Part shown: one piece after another, positions 7,355 to 17,253 of the stretch
Position numbering within the stretch: the stretch's first letter is position 1
Layout of the letters: each line of letters starts with the position of its first letter
NCBI GenBank assembly: GCA_002733715.2
Contig: NVWQ02000042.1
Location: 1 to 64,000, forward strand
Direction: 5' to 3'
DNA from: Methylophaga sp.
Lineage (GTDB): Bacteria > Pseudomonadota > Gammaproteobacteria > Nitrosococcales > Methylophagaceae
Length of the DNA: 64,000 nt
Notes under the pieces: model-generated
Database searches by the model: none
What the model was told of the DNA's origin: nothing
What the model saw: the letters and a program-made list of their open reading frames with translations, nothing else
Program-made: the position numbers and the translations under genes

Positions 7355-9232
7355 TTAATCTGACTTAAATTTAAGCAATAAAAATCCCGTTAAGGTGGTG
7401 TGTTCAACGCCACCATTTTGGCGCCATATTTGTAAGTCATCAACATATAATGTCGCTTTGATACCGTTTACCGTTTGGGTTAAGCGTAACTTATCTGCTT
7501 GATCTGTAGCCACACTAATCCGGCCTTTTTGTTTGTTAAATCTTTTTGTGATATCAAGCAAGTCAAAAATAATTGTTTCTTTGTTATTGATTGAAAGAAC
7601 TAACTGACTCTCTTTATTGATAATTAATTGATGACTATTCTCCAACGCTAAATTATCGCACGAGGCATTAAGTCCTTTTACATCACATGGCAAATTAGCA
7701 TCTTGCTGTAATGATAACCAAGAAATAGGGATGAGTTCATCATAGCCCGAGATGGTTAAAATTCTGCCAGCAGAGTGTTGTTTATTAAACTCAATATTAA
7801 TTTGTTCATTTTCTATATCTTCCCAATAAGAAATAAAGTTAAGCCCCATTAGCTCAACAATACTTTGTTCAACTGAACTGCATCTTGTTGTTGGATCTTC
7901 TGCTTGCTCGCATTCTCTAGCTTGATCAAAGGCTTCTTTATCAGTAAGCCAAGGGCGAATTCTATCTTCCGCTTGGTGTTTAACAAGAAACGTGACCATG
8001 GAGCTGATTGATTTTTGTACTTCAGCACTAGGCTGTTCAGCAACATTCAGTTCACCATTGATTAATAAATTCTCTTCTATGAGCGTAGTGTTAAGGCGTG
8101 AAAACTGACTATTAACAGGTAGCTGGTGAATTCCCCATGGACCAAAGGAGATTAATACGCTCAATATAGCAAGGCTAATGGTGACAAATTTTAATTGAAA
8201 GTATTCGCGTTTGACTAAGTTTAGAATAATTAAAGTAGCAAACCAAACGGCACAAAGGGCAATCAGATAACGCTGTTCAGTGACACCATATTGTGAAATT
8301 CGCACGCCAATCGCAACGGCTAATAAGCCGGTGGGAACAATTAGCATGATATAAAAATACTTATAAAACCAGCTTAATAGTGAGTTGCCTCGGTCATGAA
8401 GTGGATAAACAGCAAGATGAGTAGCAATGCCAATTACACCAAACCAAGAGACCATGAGTCCTAGTTGCCCACCGGGCAGTGCCGTTTGTAGTAATATTTT
8501 AATGAAATAGGCATATAAAATAACCATATATATCAATGATAAAGGCACTAGAATGTAGTTTAAGATGAAGTGAACACCTTTGGGAAACGCACAATCAGAA
8601 CGAGGATAATCAAATTGTTTGGGGATATTAATTAACAAATAGACCGGCGCTAGAAAAAATAGGCCTATTGCCCAAATATTTTGATACGGTTTGCTAGTAA
8701 GGTTGAATTCAAATAAATATTCTAGACTTTTTAAAATAAAACTTAGACCAGAACATAAAATAATGGCGGACAATAAAGCAAAACAAATGGCAGCGATCAG
8801 TTGATAATTAAAATACCAGACCGATGCGTTGTCACTGCGGCGGCTTAGATAGCTTGCAAATGTGATAGCAAGCCCAGCAGCCAAAATTAGTACAAGCGAT
8901 TTTAGTGTAAAAGCATTTTGTTGGATGATGAACCATGCATATAAAGCAAAAATGGACAATGCTAGTAAGTACTGCTTACTCTTTGGCCATTGTAATCGCT
9001 CTGAGAATAATCTAATTGCGGCAAACCATAATGAACCACCAAGGGCAATGAAGAAGATGTTTCCTTGTTGCTTATCGGTCAGTAGATCTAGGTTATTAAT
9101 ATCTGTAATGATGACTAGATTAATCGCTACTAGAGATAATATACTTAATGGAAAGCGCTGACAGGTATTTAAAAACGATTGAAAAATCTGCGTCCAAAAA
9201 GGTAAGCTAAAGAGACGTGAGAACAATGACAT
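7355..9232 (-). CDS. DUF4153-type polytopic membrane protein
   Basis: 625 aa. About ten hydrophobic helices fill residues 25-385, beginning with the RFPLSILSLVAINLVII segment typical of DUF4153 proteins. A hydrophilic domain of about 240 residues follows, with paired cysteines (CEQAEDPTTRC and CDVKGLNASC) that could form disulfides if it faces the periplasm. It lies 72 bp upstream of moxR and 13 bp after tatD on the same strand, so it may belong to either operon. Function unknown. The family call rests on the N-terminal motif and layout. Confidence 0.7.
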   Translation of the reverse strand: MSLFSRLFSLPFWTQIFQSFLNTCQRFPLSILSLVAINLVIITDINNLDLLTDKQQGNIFFIALGGSLWFAAIRLFSERLQWPKSKQYLLALSIFALYAWFIIQQNAFTLKSLVLILAAGLAITFASYLSRRSDNASVWYFNYQLIAAICFALLSAIILCSGLSFILKSLEYLFEFNLTSKPYQNIWAIGLFFLAPVYLLINIPKQFDYPRSDCAFPKGVHFILNYILVPLSLIYMVILYAYFIKILLQTALPGGQLGLMVSWFGVIGIATHLAVYPLHDRGNSLLSWFYKYFYIMLIVPTGLLAVAIGVRISQYGVTEQRYLIALCAVWFATLIILNLVKREYFQLKFVTISLAILSVLISFGPWGIHQLPVNSQFSRLNTTLIEENLLINGELNVAEQPSAEVQKSISSMVTFLVKHQAEDRIRPWLTDKEAFDQARECEQAEDPTTRCSSVEQSIVELMGLNFISYWEDIENEQINIEFNKQHSAGRILTISGYDELIPISWLSLQQDANLPCDVKGLNASCDNLALENSHQLIINKESQLVLSINNKETIIFDLLDITKRFNKQKGRISVATDQADKLRLTQTVNGIKATLYVDDLQIWRQNGGVEHTTLTGFLLLKFKSD

Positions 9233-9245
9233 AGTGCTAAATTCC

Positions 9246-10016
9246 TTATTTATTTTCGAGCCCTAATACACGTTGGCAATTTTCCGTTGTGGTCGAGGCG
9301 ATTACATCTTTGTTTTCAGTACGAAGTGCCGTAAGTGCATCTAATATTACAGTAATATTTTCAGGTGTGTTGTATTGCTGTTTCATTAAATGTAATGGCA
9401 TATCAGGTGCATCCGTTTCTAGAACAATACTAGATAAAGGAAGTTGGCTGACCATAGCGCGTAAACGTGTGGCACGTAGATGAGTAATCGCACCACCTAT
9501 CCCCAATAAAAAACCTAGATCTTGATACTGTTTTGCCTGCTGTAAACTGCCACTGAAAGCATGGATAATTCCCCTAACTACAGGATATTGCTTTAATAAA
9601 CTAATTGTTTGCTCATGTGCTTTTCTAACATGTAGCAGGACAGGTAACTTTGCCTGTTGAGCGATTTTTAGTTGTACTGAGAACAGTTCTACCTGTGACT
9701 CTTTATCATGATCGGCAATATAAAAATCAAGACCAATCTCGCCAACTGCAATAATGTGATGATTTGAAATATGTTCTGCTAGCTGAATAAGGTGTTCAGG
9801 CTGGTGCTTAGCCATAAACATGGGGTGTAATCCAAGAGCAGGGTGTAACATCGCTGAGCCTTGGCAAACAGTTAATAATTTGTTCCACCTCTGGGCTGTT
9901 ACACCAGGTATAACAATGTCTTTAATACCTAATTGTTGGCAGTGTGAAAGTAGTTGATCACGATCTAGATCAAATTCTTTGAAATCAAGGTGGCAATGAC
10001 TATCGATTAAATGCAT
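9246..10016 (-). CDS. TatD-family metal-dependent hydrolase (YjjV type)
   Basis: 256-aa TIM-barrel amidohydrolase. Metal ligands of the family are visible: DSHCHLD (5-11), the glutamate of VGEIGLDFY (about 90-98), LLHVRKA (about 127-133), IIHAFSGS (about 150-157) and LETDAPDM (about 200-207). TatD proteins are Mg-dependent 3'-5' DNases or deoxyribonucleases, and the YjjV branch is less well characterised. It starts at ATG 10016, 4 bp after ggt, so it is co-transcribed with ggt and probably the DUF4153 gene. It is not next to holB or tmk, where the YcfH branch often lies. Confidence 0.9.
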   Translation of the reverse strand: MHLIDSHCHLDFKEFDLDRDQLLSHCQQLGIKDIVIPGVTAQRWNKLLTVCQGSAMLHPALGLHPMFMAKHQPEHLIQLAEHISNHHIIAVGEIGLDFYIADHDKESQVELFSVQLKIAQQAKLPVLLHVRKAHEQTISLLKQYPVVRGIIHAFSGSLQQAKQYQDLGFLLGIGGAITHLRATRLRAMVSQLPLSSIVLETDAPDMPLHLMKQQYNTPENITVILDALTALRTENKDVIASTTTENCQRVLGLENK

Positions 10017-10020
10017 ATAT

Positions 10021-11676
10021 TTATTGGACTAGACTTAATCCTTCACCTCTTGGATCGCTGGCGGCAGTGAGTCTATGTGGTGTTTCAGTTTGGATAATGA
10101 GCTGCATATTGCCATATTGCCGGCTGAGCACTTTAATCTCGTGACCATATTGCTTTAACTGTTCTATTTCTTGTGTGCCAAAGCCAATAGACTCAAGTTG
10201 AATCTTATTGGGTAAATATTGATGATGAAAGCGAGGTCGTGAAACTATAGTTTGAGCATCTTTACCATCAACAAAGTCTAAAATTCCGAGTAACACCATA
10301 GTAATGATTCGGCTGCCTCCTGGTGTGCCAATTATCATCAAGCGGTTATCATTTTCAATAAAGGTCGGACTCATGCTAGAGAGGGGACGCTTATTGGCTT
10401 CGATGGCATTGGCGTGGTTGCCTGTTAGTCCATAGGCATTAGCCGAGCCTATTTGGGCTGAAAAATCATCCATCTCATCATTAAGTAACACACCGGTTCC
10501 TGCCGGTACAAATGCTGAACCGAAAGGATAGTTAATGCTTAATGTTGCAGCAACACGATTGCCATCTTTATCAATAATGGAAAAGTGAGTGGTATCCTCA
10601 CCTTTTGTGGCCCCAGCTAATGGAAGCTGCTGAGTGTTGCTTGCTTGGTGTTGATCAATGCTGGCGGCCAAGCTTTTAGCATAATATTTTGAAGTCAGTT
10701 GCGTAGTTGGTATCGTAATAAAATCGGTATCGCCCATATAACGACTGCGATCAAAATAGGCACGACGCATCGTTTCAACGATCATATGTTTGCGTTGAAC
10801 GCTATCAAACTTACTCAGAGGTAGCTGTTCAAGTTGATTTAATATTGATATTAAAACAATACCACCTGAAGAGGGTGGAGCAGCTGATGTGATTTTGTAG
10901 CTTTTATATGTTCCCGTAATAGGCTGGCGTTCTTTTACTTGGTAGTTTTTTAGGTCTTGCAGTGTCCAAATCCCCCCCGCTTGTTGTACGCCACTAACCA
11001 ACTTCTGTGCAACATCACCTTGATAAAAACCAGAACGACCGTGCTCGGCAAGTTGTTCGAGGGTGTGTGCTAAGTTAGCTTGTGTAATAAGGGTATTTAT
11101 TTCTGGGACTTGGCCGTTTCGTAAAAAGGTGGCTTTAGCTTCTATTGAAGCCTTTAGTGCATCAATACGAAACCCTGCCAATTTTTGATAATGGCTAGAT
11201 ACTTTGAAACCTTGTTTAGCATATCGAATAGCCGGGGCAAGTGTTTGCTCTAGAGATAAACGGCCATAGTTTTGACTAAGATGATCCAATGCTGCGGGCA
11301 CACCAGGTATGCCTGCTGCCAGTGGACCATCAAGCGATAAGCGCTTATCAACGATACCATTATTATCTAAATACATATCACGATGAGCAGCATTCGGTGC
11401 AGTTTCACGACCATCAATCATGGTTTGAAAACCATCACTGGCTCGGTGTAATAACCAAAAACCACCACCACCTAAACCTGAACCAGTAGGTTCAACAACC
11501 GCTAATGCCGCACTCACTGCAATGGCAGCATCAAAGGCATTGCCACCTTGGTTTAAGATCTCAAATCCTGCTTGTGTAGCTAAAGGATGAGCACTGGCAA
11601 TGGCTGCCTGCTTATTTTCACTAGCTGTAACTTGGAAGCTAACCAAGTAACACAAGAAGATGAAGAGTAGTCTCAT
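10021..11676 (-). CDS. ggt: Gamma-glutamyltranspeptidase
   Basis: Periplasmic Ntn-hydrolase that cleaves the gamma-glutamyl bond of glutathione. The 551-aa precursor has a signal peptide (MRLLFIFLCYLVSFQVTAS) and then the large subunit. Self-cleavage is expected before T362 in GEDTTHFSIIDKDG, the nucleophile that begins the small subunit. The substrate-binding motifs LSSMSPTF and IGTPGGSRII are present. Length is normal (E. coli Ggt is 580). trhO ends one base upstream and tatD follows 4 bp downstream. The frame is complete. Confidence 0.95.
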   Translation of the reverse strand: MRLLFIFLCYLVSFQVTASENKQAAIASAHPLATQAGFEILNQGGNAFDAAIAVSAALAVVEPTGSGLGGGGFWLLHRASDGFQTMIDGRETAPNAAHRDMYLDNNGIVDKRLSLDGPLAAGIPGVPAALDHLSQNYGRLSLEQTLAPAIRYAKQGFKVSSHYQKLAGFRIDALKASIEAKATFLRNGQVPEINTLITQANLAHTLEQLAEHGRSGFYQGDVAQKLVSGVQQAGGIWTLQDLKNYQVKERQPITGTYKSYKITSAAPPSSGGIVLISILNQLEQLPLSKFDSVQRKHMIVETMRRAYFDRSRYMGDTDFITIPTTQLTSKYYAKSLAASIDQHQASNTQQLPLAGATKGEDTTHFSIIDKDGNRVAATLSINYPFGSAFVPAGTGVLLNDEMDDFSAQIGSANAYGLTGNHANAIEANKRPLSSMSPTFIENDNRLMIIGTPGGSRIITMVLLGILDFVDGKDAQTIVSRPRFHHQYLPNKIQLESIGFGTQEIEQLKQYGHEIKVLSRQYGNMQLIIQTETPHRLTAASDPRGEGLSLVQ

Positions 11677-11677
11677 A

Positions 11678-12676
11678 TTATCGATGCTGTTTCTGCAATG
11701 ATTCTTGGCGTTGATTTTCTTTCAACTGTTGTTTATCAGCGCGATGAGTAGCAATAGTTAATGCTGAATCAGCGCCAATGTGAGCCTCACCACGTTGCTC
11801 TGCAAGTTTCATTTGTTTTTCGCGTTCGGCAAACCGTGATTTTTGTTGCACTGACGTTTTATCAAAACAATGAGGACAACTCACGCCATGAATATAATGT
11901 TCAGATTGCTGATCTTGTTTGGTGATAGGCATACGACAGGCATTGCATTGATCGTATTTACCTTTTTCTAATTGGTGATCAACGGTGACGCGCTCATCAA
12001 ATACAAAACATTCTCCTTCCCATAATGTATCATTTTCAGGTACTTCTTCTAAGTATTTTAGAATACCGCCTTCCAGATGATAGACCTCTTCAAAGCCTTG
12101 TTCTTTTAAATATGCTGTAGATTTCTCACAACGAATTCCACCCGTGCAATACATAGCCACTTTTTTATGTTTTGCAGGATCAAAATGTTGTTTCACATAA
12201 TCAGGAAATTCTCTAAAACTATCTGTTTTAGGATTAATAGCATTTTTAAATGTGCCGACCTGAACTTCATAATCATTACGGGTATCAATTAGCAATACTT
12301 CAGGATCACTAATTAAATCATTCCAATCTTTCGGTTTAACATAAGTGCCAACAATATGTTTAGGGTCAATGCCCTCAACGCCCATGGTGACAATTTCTTT
12401 TTTCAACTTAACGCGAGTGCGTAAAAACGGCATTTCTTCAGTGAACGATTCTTTGTAGCTAATCTCTTCAAATCTAGAATCGTTTTGTAAATAGACTAAT
12501 AAATTATCAATACCTGTGCGTGAACCCGCAACCGTGCCATTAATCCCTTCATTTGCTAATAGCAATGTGCCGCGAACATCATGTTCAAGCATAAAGTTTA
12601 GTAAGGCTGGTTTTATTTGCTGGTAGTCATTGAGTGTGACAAATTTGTAGAGTGCGCAGACAACTATTTGTGACAT
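11678..12676 (-). CDS. trhO: tRNA uridine(34) hydroxylase TrhO, rhodanese domain
   Basis: 332-aa YceA/TrhO enzyme that hydroxylates wobble U34 to ho5U in tRNAs. An N-terminal acylphosphatase-like domain (about 1-95, with [14 protein letters not shown]) is followed by a rhodanese domain containing [15 protein letters not shown] and the active-site loop [11 protein letters not shown] (about residues 175-186). A C-terminal cysteine-rich segment (CNACRMPI, then CPHCFD) could bind zinc, as usual in this family. ATG 12676 is preceded by AAGGAAA. It heads a compact minus-strand run with ggt and tatD. Confidence 0.95.
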   Translation of the reverse strand: MSQIVVCALYKFVTLNDYQQIKPALLNFMLEHDVRGTLLLANEGINGTVAGSRTGIDNLLVYLQNDSRFEEISYKESFTEEMPFLRTRVKLKKEIVTMGVEGIDPKHIVGTYVKPKDWNDLISDPEVLLIDTRNDYEVQVGTFKNAINPKTDSFREFPDYVKQHFDPAKHKKVAMYCTGGIRCEKSTAYLKEQGFEEVYHLEGGILKYLEEVPENDTLWEGECFVFDERVTVDHQLEKGKYDQCNACRMPITKQDQQSEHYIHGVSCPHCFDKTSVQQKSRFAEREKQMKLAEQRGEAHIGADSALTIATHRADKQQLKENQRQESLQKQHR

Positions 12677-12824
12677 GAAGTTTTCCTTTAATCCATAATT
12701 ACACCCATTTTACGTTTATTTTTAAAGGCTGTCCGTGTAATATTTATTATTTTGTAATGAACTCTATTGGGGGCGTCATTAAAGAGTATCATTATTATTT
12801 TATCTTAAGGCTATGGAGGTCGTT

Positions 12825-13235
12825 ATGGATAAAGAAGATAAAACCCCACCAAGGTGGTGGCACCAAGACCATAAAACATGGATTAAAGAAGTAGGGCAAT
12901 GGCAGCATGAGTCTGATCGCTTAGTTGCATTACTATATCAGCTGGAGTGCGCTCTGCCTGAACATTCTGCAAAGCTTAATAATCATGTAGAAGGTATTCA
13001 GCAACATGAAGGATATCTTCAACGATATGAAGATGGAAGATTGGAATTTGACTCTTCGGAAGAACAGCAACAATACCATCAGAATTTAGCCCAATTACAT
13101 GGCAAAATGGGGCAAGAGCATAGTGGATTGAAACAAATGTATGCAGATGAAATGGAAAAGTTTAGATTGCTACTGAATAAATTATTGTGCGAGTGTGATA
13201 AAAGATTATCGTGCGAATGCGATAAAGAGGCTTAA
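12825..13235 (+). CDS. Small acidic, His/Glu-rich hypothetical protein
   Basis: Unrecognised. The start is taken as ATG 12825 because GGAGG lies eight bases before it, overlapping the alternative ATG at 12813. The 136-aa product is helical and highly charged (PPRWWHQDHKTWIKEVGQW at the start) and probably cytosolic. It ends with two near-copies of a CECDK motif (LLCECDKRLSCECDKEA) that might bind metal. It stands alone between trhO and mepK with its own ribosome site. The codon pattern looks coding. Confidence 0.7.
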   Translation: MDKEDKTPPRWWHQDHKTWIKEVGQWQHESDRLVALLYQLECALPEHSAKLNNHVEGIQQHEGYLQRYEDGRLEFDSSEEQQQYHQNLAQLHGKMGQEHSGLKQMYADEMEKFRLLLNKLLCECDKRLSCECDKEA

Positions 13236-13246
13236 TCAGAGCTTCC

Positions 13247-13834
13247 TTAACTACCCCATTGGCGAACATGGCCTGTATCAATATGAAGAAAATCAGATTT
13301 TGAATATCTTCCTACGCCACCAATTTCTAAATTGACAGCGGCTTTATGTAACGAAGAAAGCTGACATTTCGGTAAACGAATGTCGATGGCCATGCCTTTC
13401 ATATGGAAACTTTTCTTTGCTACACCGCTGCTGTGCTCACGTAATTCGGCATTAGATTTAGGTGAGCGGTAACCAGAAATGACGTGAAAAGTCTCATTGC
13501 TATCTACTTTGGTATGAATAAGATTTAATAGGTCAATAAGATTCTTATCAATCACCTCAATATCACCGGTACGATGGTCGCGTAAAACTTTATTAATAAC
13601 AGCTAATTCATTGATTTGGTATTCGCCTTCAGCCCAATAGGTAGCATCAATGCTTTCGCCAGTGTGTAAATTAAGAAGGGATAATTTTCGATCGGGCTGT
13701 TGTAGCGTGTTTGCAAAGGCACTAGGTGTTGCAGCAAGGCTTGCGGTTAAGCCTAAACCAAATTGTAAAAAGCGACGTCTAGAAGACGTAATATTTACAG
13801 CAGGTTCTTGTTGCAGATTAGTTCTAAACGTCAT
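13247..13834 (-). CDS. mepK: MepK/YcbK-like murein endopeptidase, Tat-exported
   Basis: 195-aa M15-type (DUF882) zinc peptidase. The N terminus carries a twin-arginine signal, SSRRRFLQFGLGL, followed by a hydrophobic stretch ending PSAFA, so export is probably in the folded state by Tat. Zinc-binding motifs are SGYRSPKSN, SFHMKGMAIDI and DFLHIDTGHVRQW. E. coli MepK cleaves 3-3 cross-links made by L,D-transpeptidases. The neighbouring minus-strand gene (69 bp upstream) is exactly such a transpeptidase, so the pair would make and cut 3-3 links. Confidence 0.9.
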   Translation of the reverse strand: MTFRTNLQQEPAVNITSSRRRFLQFGLGLTASLAATPSAFANTLQQPDRKLSLLNLHTGESIDATYWAEGEYQINELAVINKVLRDHRTGDIEVIDKNLIDLLNLIHTKVDSNETFHVISGYRSPKSNAELREHSSGVAKKSFHMKGMAIDIRLPKCQLSSLHKAAVNLEIGGVGRYSKSDFLHIDTGHVRQWGS

Positions 13835-13902
13835 TACTTCACCTTAACGAGCTAGTCTTGTTTTGGCATAAGCGTGGAATTATAAATAGTTTTTACTGTA
13901 AA

Positions 13903-15471
13903 TTACAAGTGCTTTGCCATTCGTTCATCACGTTGATAAACGTCCGGGGAGAATTTTACTTCATTATCATCCATCCAAACAGTGAAGTAGACCGCATAAA
14001 CAGATAATGATTTTGTCACTTTTCGACCGCGGTTCTCTTTGCTTTCAATCATCTCTAATATTGTTTTAGGTTGATACCTATCTGCTAGGCTAAAGTTGGC
14101 TAAAGCGATGGGATCTTCAACTCGAATACAGCCCGAACTAAGGGAGCGCATTGATTCATTAAATAGCTTTTTATGATTGGTGTCGTGTAAATAAATGGCC
14201 CAGTCATTAGGGAATAAGAATTTTATTTGGCCTAAGGCATTATGATCACCGGGATCTTGTCTTAGCGTGTAAGGAAAATTATCTTCGTTCAGCGCATGCC
14301 AATCAATTAGGTATGAATCGTGTTCTACTTTTTGACCATTTTCACGTGTGAAAACACGAATATCATGGGTGTAAAAATAATTAAAATCTTCTTGTTGCTT
14401 AGGTAGTAGATCTTTAACGGCTAGTTTTCTAGGAACATTCCAATATGGATTGACTACGACACGATTCATCTGACTAACGAAACTAGGTGTTTGCCGCTTT
14501 TCTCGACCAACTATAACGCGCATGTTTAATTTTTCATTACCATCTTCTACAGCACTTAGTGTGTAGTTGGCTAAATTAATAAATAGATGTTGTTGCCCTA
14601 ATTCATTAGGCATCCAACGACGGCGTTCTAGTGCAACTTTTATTTGCTGCGTACGATCACTCGCGGATATATTCATTGCCCTACGCGTTCCTTTACCAAT
14701 AACGCCATCCACTTTTAAACCATGTATTTCTTGAAAGTGGCGTACAGCTTGTTCTGTTTGGGCATCATATATTAATGATTGAGAATCGGCTGAAAGTGGA
14801 ATATGACTGTCTTCAAAAGCTAATCTAGCGCGAATGGCGGGTAGTTGTTGATGACTGTCGCCTGGACGTATAGATGATGTTTTAGGGATTTGAGACCATC
14901 CACCGCGAGCAACATAGCTTTGGTATCGCGCTAAAGCTCCGATTAAGCTTATATATTCAGGAGATATTGGTATAAGTGAATCTAATTGTGCTCTGAGTTG
15001 ATTGGTAAGCAAAGATTGTTTTAAAAAAAGCTTAGCATCAAATTCAGCTTGTGGAATAAACCAGTCGGGATCGGCCTCGCTTGCTTTAAGCCGACCTACA
15101 CTCAGGTCATGGATAAGTTTGAGCAGCCCATCTGTTAATAAAACATCAAATTGATGAGCAGCAATAGTGCTATCTGTAGGATCTAATTGTTTTAACGTGA
15201 GAGAGTGATAATCTTCAGGGTTTAAACCCTGTCGTGATGAAGCAGAAATGAAATCAATAGCGTCATGAGCTTGGCTTGATGGCTGTTGTTTATCAAGCCA
15301 AAGATAGGCTGATTTATCATTATAAAAATGGGATAAAATAACAAGATCAAGATCGTAAGTGTTTTCTTGTTGGGAATGCTCTAACCATTCTGACACCATA
15401 GCATTCACGGGCAAGCATATAAAGAGCAATAAAAAGTTTATTGCCACAGCAGTTTTTTTAAGTATTTTCAT
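13903..15471 (-). CDS. ldtD: L,D-transpeptidase of the LdtD (YcbB) type
   Basis: 522-aa periplasmic enzyme forming 3-3 peptidoglycan cross-links. A signal peptide (about 1-24, LLLFICLPVNAMVS) precedes a substrate-side domain and a PG_binding_1 repeat (EQAVRHFQEIHGLKVDGVIG near 230-250). The YkuD catalytic domain follows, with H in IYLHDTNHKK and the nucleophile C448 in SLSSGCIRVEDP. E. coli LdtD has 615 aa with the same order. The gene pairs with mepK downstream. No penicillin-sensitive domain is present. Confidence 0.92.
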   Translation of the reverse strand: MKILKKTAVAINFLLLFICLPVNAMVSEWLEHSQQENTYDLDLVILSHFYNDKSAYLWLDKQQPSSQAHDAIDFISASSRQGLNPEDYHSLTLKQLDPTDSTIAAHQFDVLLTDGLLKLIHDLSVGRLKASEADPDWFIPQAEFDAKLFLKQSLLTNQLRAQLDSLIPISPEYISLIGALARYQSYVARGGWSQIPKTSSIRPGDSHQQLPAIRARLAFEDSHIPLSADSQSLIYDAQTEQAVRHFQEIHGLKVDGVIGKGTRRAMNISASDRTQQIKVALERRRWMPNELGQQHLFINLANYTLSAVEDGNEKLNMRVIVGREKRQTPSFVSQMNRVVVNPYWNVPRKLAVKDLLPKQQEDFNYFYTHDIRVFTRENGQKVEHDSYLIDWHALNEDNFPYTLRQDPGDHNALGQIKFLFPNDWAIYLHDTNHKKLFNESMRSLSSGCIRVEDPIALANFSLADRYQPKTILEMIESKENRGRKVTKSLSVYAVYFTVWMDDNEVKFSPDVYQRDERMAKHL

Positions 15472-15508
15472 TAAAGATCTTTAGCATTTTGATTATAGAA
15501 TATAACGT

Positions 15509-16471
15509 CTAAATTTTAGATTTAATTAGTAACCAGATGAAAAAAGGTCCACCTAATAAAGTGGTGATAACACCAACGGGTATTTCAGCCGGGGCGATAA
15601 TAAGTCTTGCAACAGTGTCACAGAGAATAAGAAAGCCGCCGCCAAATAGTAGTGTAGCAGGGATAAGCCAGCGATGATCATTGCCAATTAATAATCGGCA
15701 GATATGGGGCACCATCATGCCAACAAAGCCGATAGGCCCACAGACGGCAACAATAGCGCCGACACAAAGTGAACTGACAAAGAAAAGTGCATAACGTGTG
15801 TGTTGCACATTTACGCCACGACTAAGGGCAATTTCATCGCCTGCCATTAATAAATTTAACTCACGACTCAGCCATAAAACAACGCCGATACAAATAGTGA
15901 CAAAAGGCAATAGTTGTAAAATATCGTGATAGCCAACGATGCTTAGACTTCCCATTAGCCAACGTAAAATGCGAAATGAGTCGGTAATATTACTTAAATA
16001 CTGGATAAATAGAATCAGGCTAGAAAAGAAAAAGCTGATAGCTACACCGGTTAACAATAATGTCTCAGTGGAAAAGTTACTGCGAAAACGACTTAGATAA
16101 TAGACAAAACTAATAGAAAGGAGTGCACCTATAAAGGCTGCAAATGAGGTGCCATCAATGCCTATAAATGAGAAGCTTAAACCAAGGAAAACATATAATG
16201 CTGCGCCAAGGGAAGCGCCACTGGCGACACCAAGGGTAAAAGGTGTCGCCAGTGGATTACGAAACATGGCCTGAAAGACCATGCCGCATAAAGACAAGCC
16301 TGCGCCGGCAATGAATGCAAATAACATTCTAGGCAGACGAATTTCAGTTAGAATTTGCTGTTGTATTTCAGCCGTCGTCGTGTGTGACATGCCTAAAAAA
16401 GGACTGGCTGCAATAATGACAAGGGTGGCCAGTGCAATAAAAAATAATGTTGTTTGTTTGTTTGGTGTCAT
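15509..16471 (-). CDS. btuC: ABC importer permease, BtuC/FecCD family
   Basis: 320-aa inner-membrane permease with about ten helices and the family motifs RLPRMLFAFIAGAGLSLCG, QAMFRNPLATPFTLGVASGA and GPIGFVGMMVPHICR. It works with the ATPase and binding protein encoded just upstream. Its ATG overlaps the ATPase stop in an ATGA junction, so translation is coupled. It is last in the btuF-btuD-btuC order. Vitamin B12 is the likely cargo, but heme or siderophore transporters share the fold, and no TonB receptor or riboswitch is seen to decide. Confidence 0.9.
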   Translation of the reverse strand: MTPNKQTTLFFIALATLVIIAASPFLGMSHTTTAEIQQQILTEIRLPRMLFAFIAGAGLSLCGMVFQAMFRNPLATPFTLGVASGASLGAALYVFLGLSFSFIGIDGTSFAAFIGALLSISFVYYLSRFRSNFSTETLLLTGVAISFFFSSLILFIQYLSNITDSFRILRWLMGSLSIVGYHDILQLLPFVTICIGVVLWLSRELNLLMAGDEIALSRGVNVQHTRYALFFVSSLCVGAIVAVCGPIGFVGMMVPHICRLLIGNDHRWLIPATLLFGGGFLILCDTVARLIIAPAEIPVGVITTLLGGPFFIWLLIKSKI

Positions 16472-17253
16472 GAAGGTTCACTCACCAGTGCGATTTTATC
16501 CCCTGTTTGGGGATGCTCGGCAAATACAAACTGTTGATCATAAAGTGTGTGTACATGATCTGTTTCTAGAAACTCAGATGAAGCGCCAAACCACATCTTT
16601 TTACCTTGTTTTAAGGCTAGAATGGATGAGCTATGTTGTACCGCATGATTTAAATCGTGGCTTACTTCGATTACACTTATTCTATGTTGTTGATTAAGTT
16701 TAACAATAAGTTGGTGCACTTCGGCTTGATAGTGCGGGTCAAGAAAGCTGGTGGGCTCATCTAACAAAAGCAAAGGCGCTTGCTGACATAATGCCGCGGC
16801 GATCATAATGCGTTGTTGTTCACCGCCACTTAATGTTTGCATTTGGCGCTGTAAAAAAGATTCGGTACCTGTGATTGCTATGGCTTGATCAAAAGCGTCT
16901 TGATCATCACTAGCCCAGTCAGATAAGGCGGTATGATAGGCATAACGGCTCATTTTAATAAAATCGATAACAGTAAAATCGAACTGCTGGCCATGCGCTT
17001 GGGGAACATAACTGATTTGTTGAGCGCGTTGTTTTTGGCTAAGTTGTGACACAACTTGGTGCTGAATAGTGATATCACCAGAGCTGGGTTTACTTATGCC
17101 CAGCAATGCTTTCAGTAGCGTACTTTTGCCCGCACCATTTGGGCCAAGTACACACAGATAATCTCCTTCATTGATTTGAAAGCTAACGGAAGATAATAAT
17201 GTAGTGTTGGCAATTTCTACCGAGAGATTATGGGCTTCTAGTAATACACTCAT
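16468..17253 (-). CDS. btuD: ABC importer ATPase, BtuD/FecE family
   Basis: Cytosolic ATPase of the importer, 261 aa from ATG 17253, which overlaps the btuF stop as ATGA. An in-frame ATG at 17271 would lie inside btuF. Walker A is GPNGAGKST, the Q-loop YVPQAHGQ, the signature LSGGEQQR, Walker B LLLLDEPTS and the H-loop VIEVSHDLNHA. Intact and of normal length. Confidence 0.93.
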   Translation of the reverse strand: MSVLLEAHNLSVEIANTTLLSSVSFQINEGDYLCVLGPNGAGKSTLLKALLGISKPSSGDITIQHQVVSQLSQKQRAQQISYVPQAHGQQFDFTVIDFIKMSRYAYHTALSDWASDDQDAFDQAIAITGTESFLQRQMQTLSGGEQQRIMIAAALCQQAPLLLLDEPTSFLDPHYQAEVHQLIVKLNQQHRISVIEVSHDLNHAVQHSSSILALKQGKKMWFGASSEFLETDHVHTLYDQQFVFAEHPQTGDKIALVSEPS

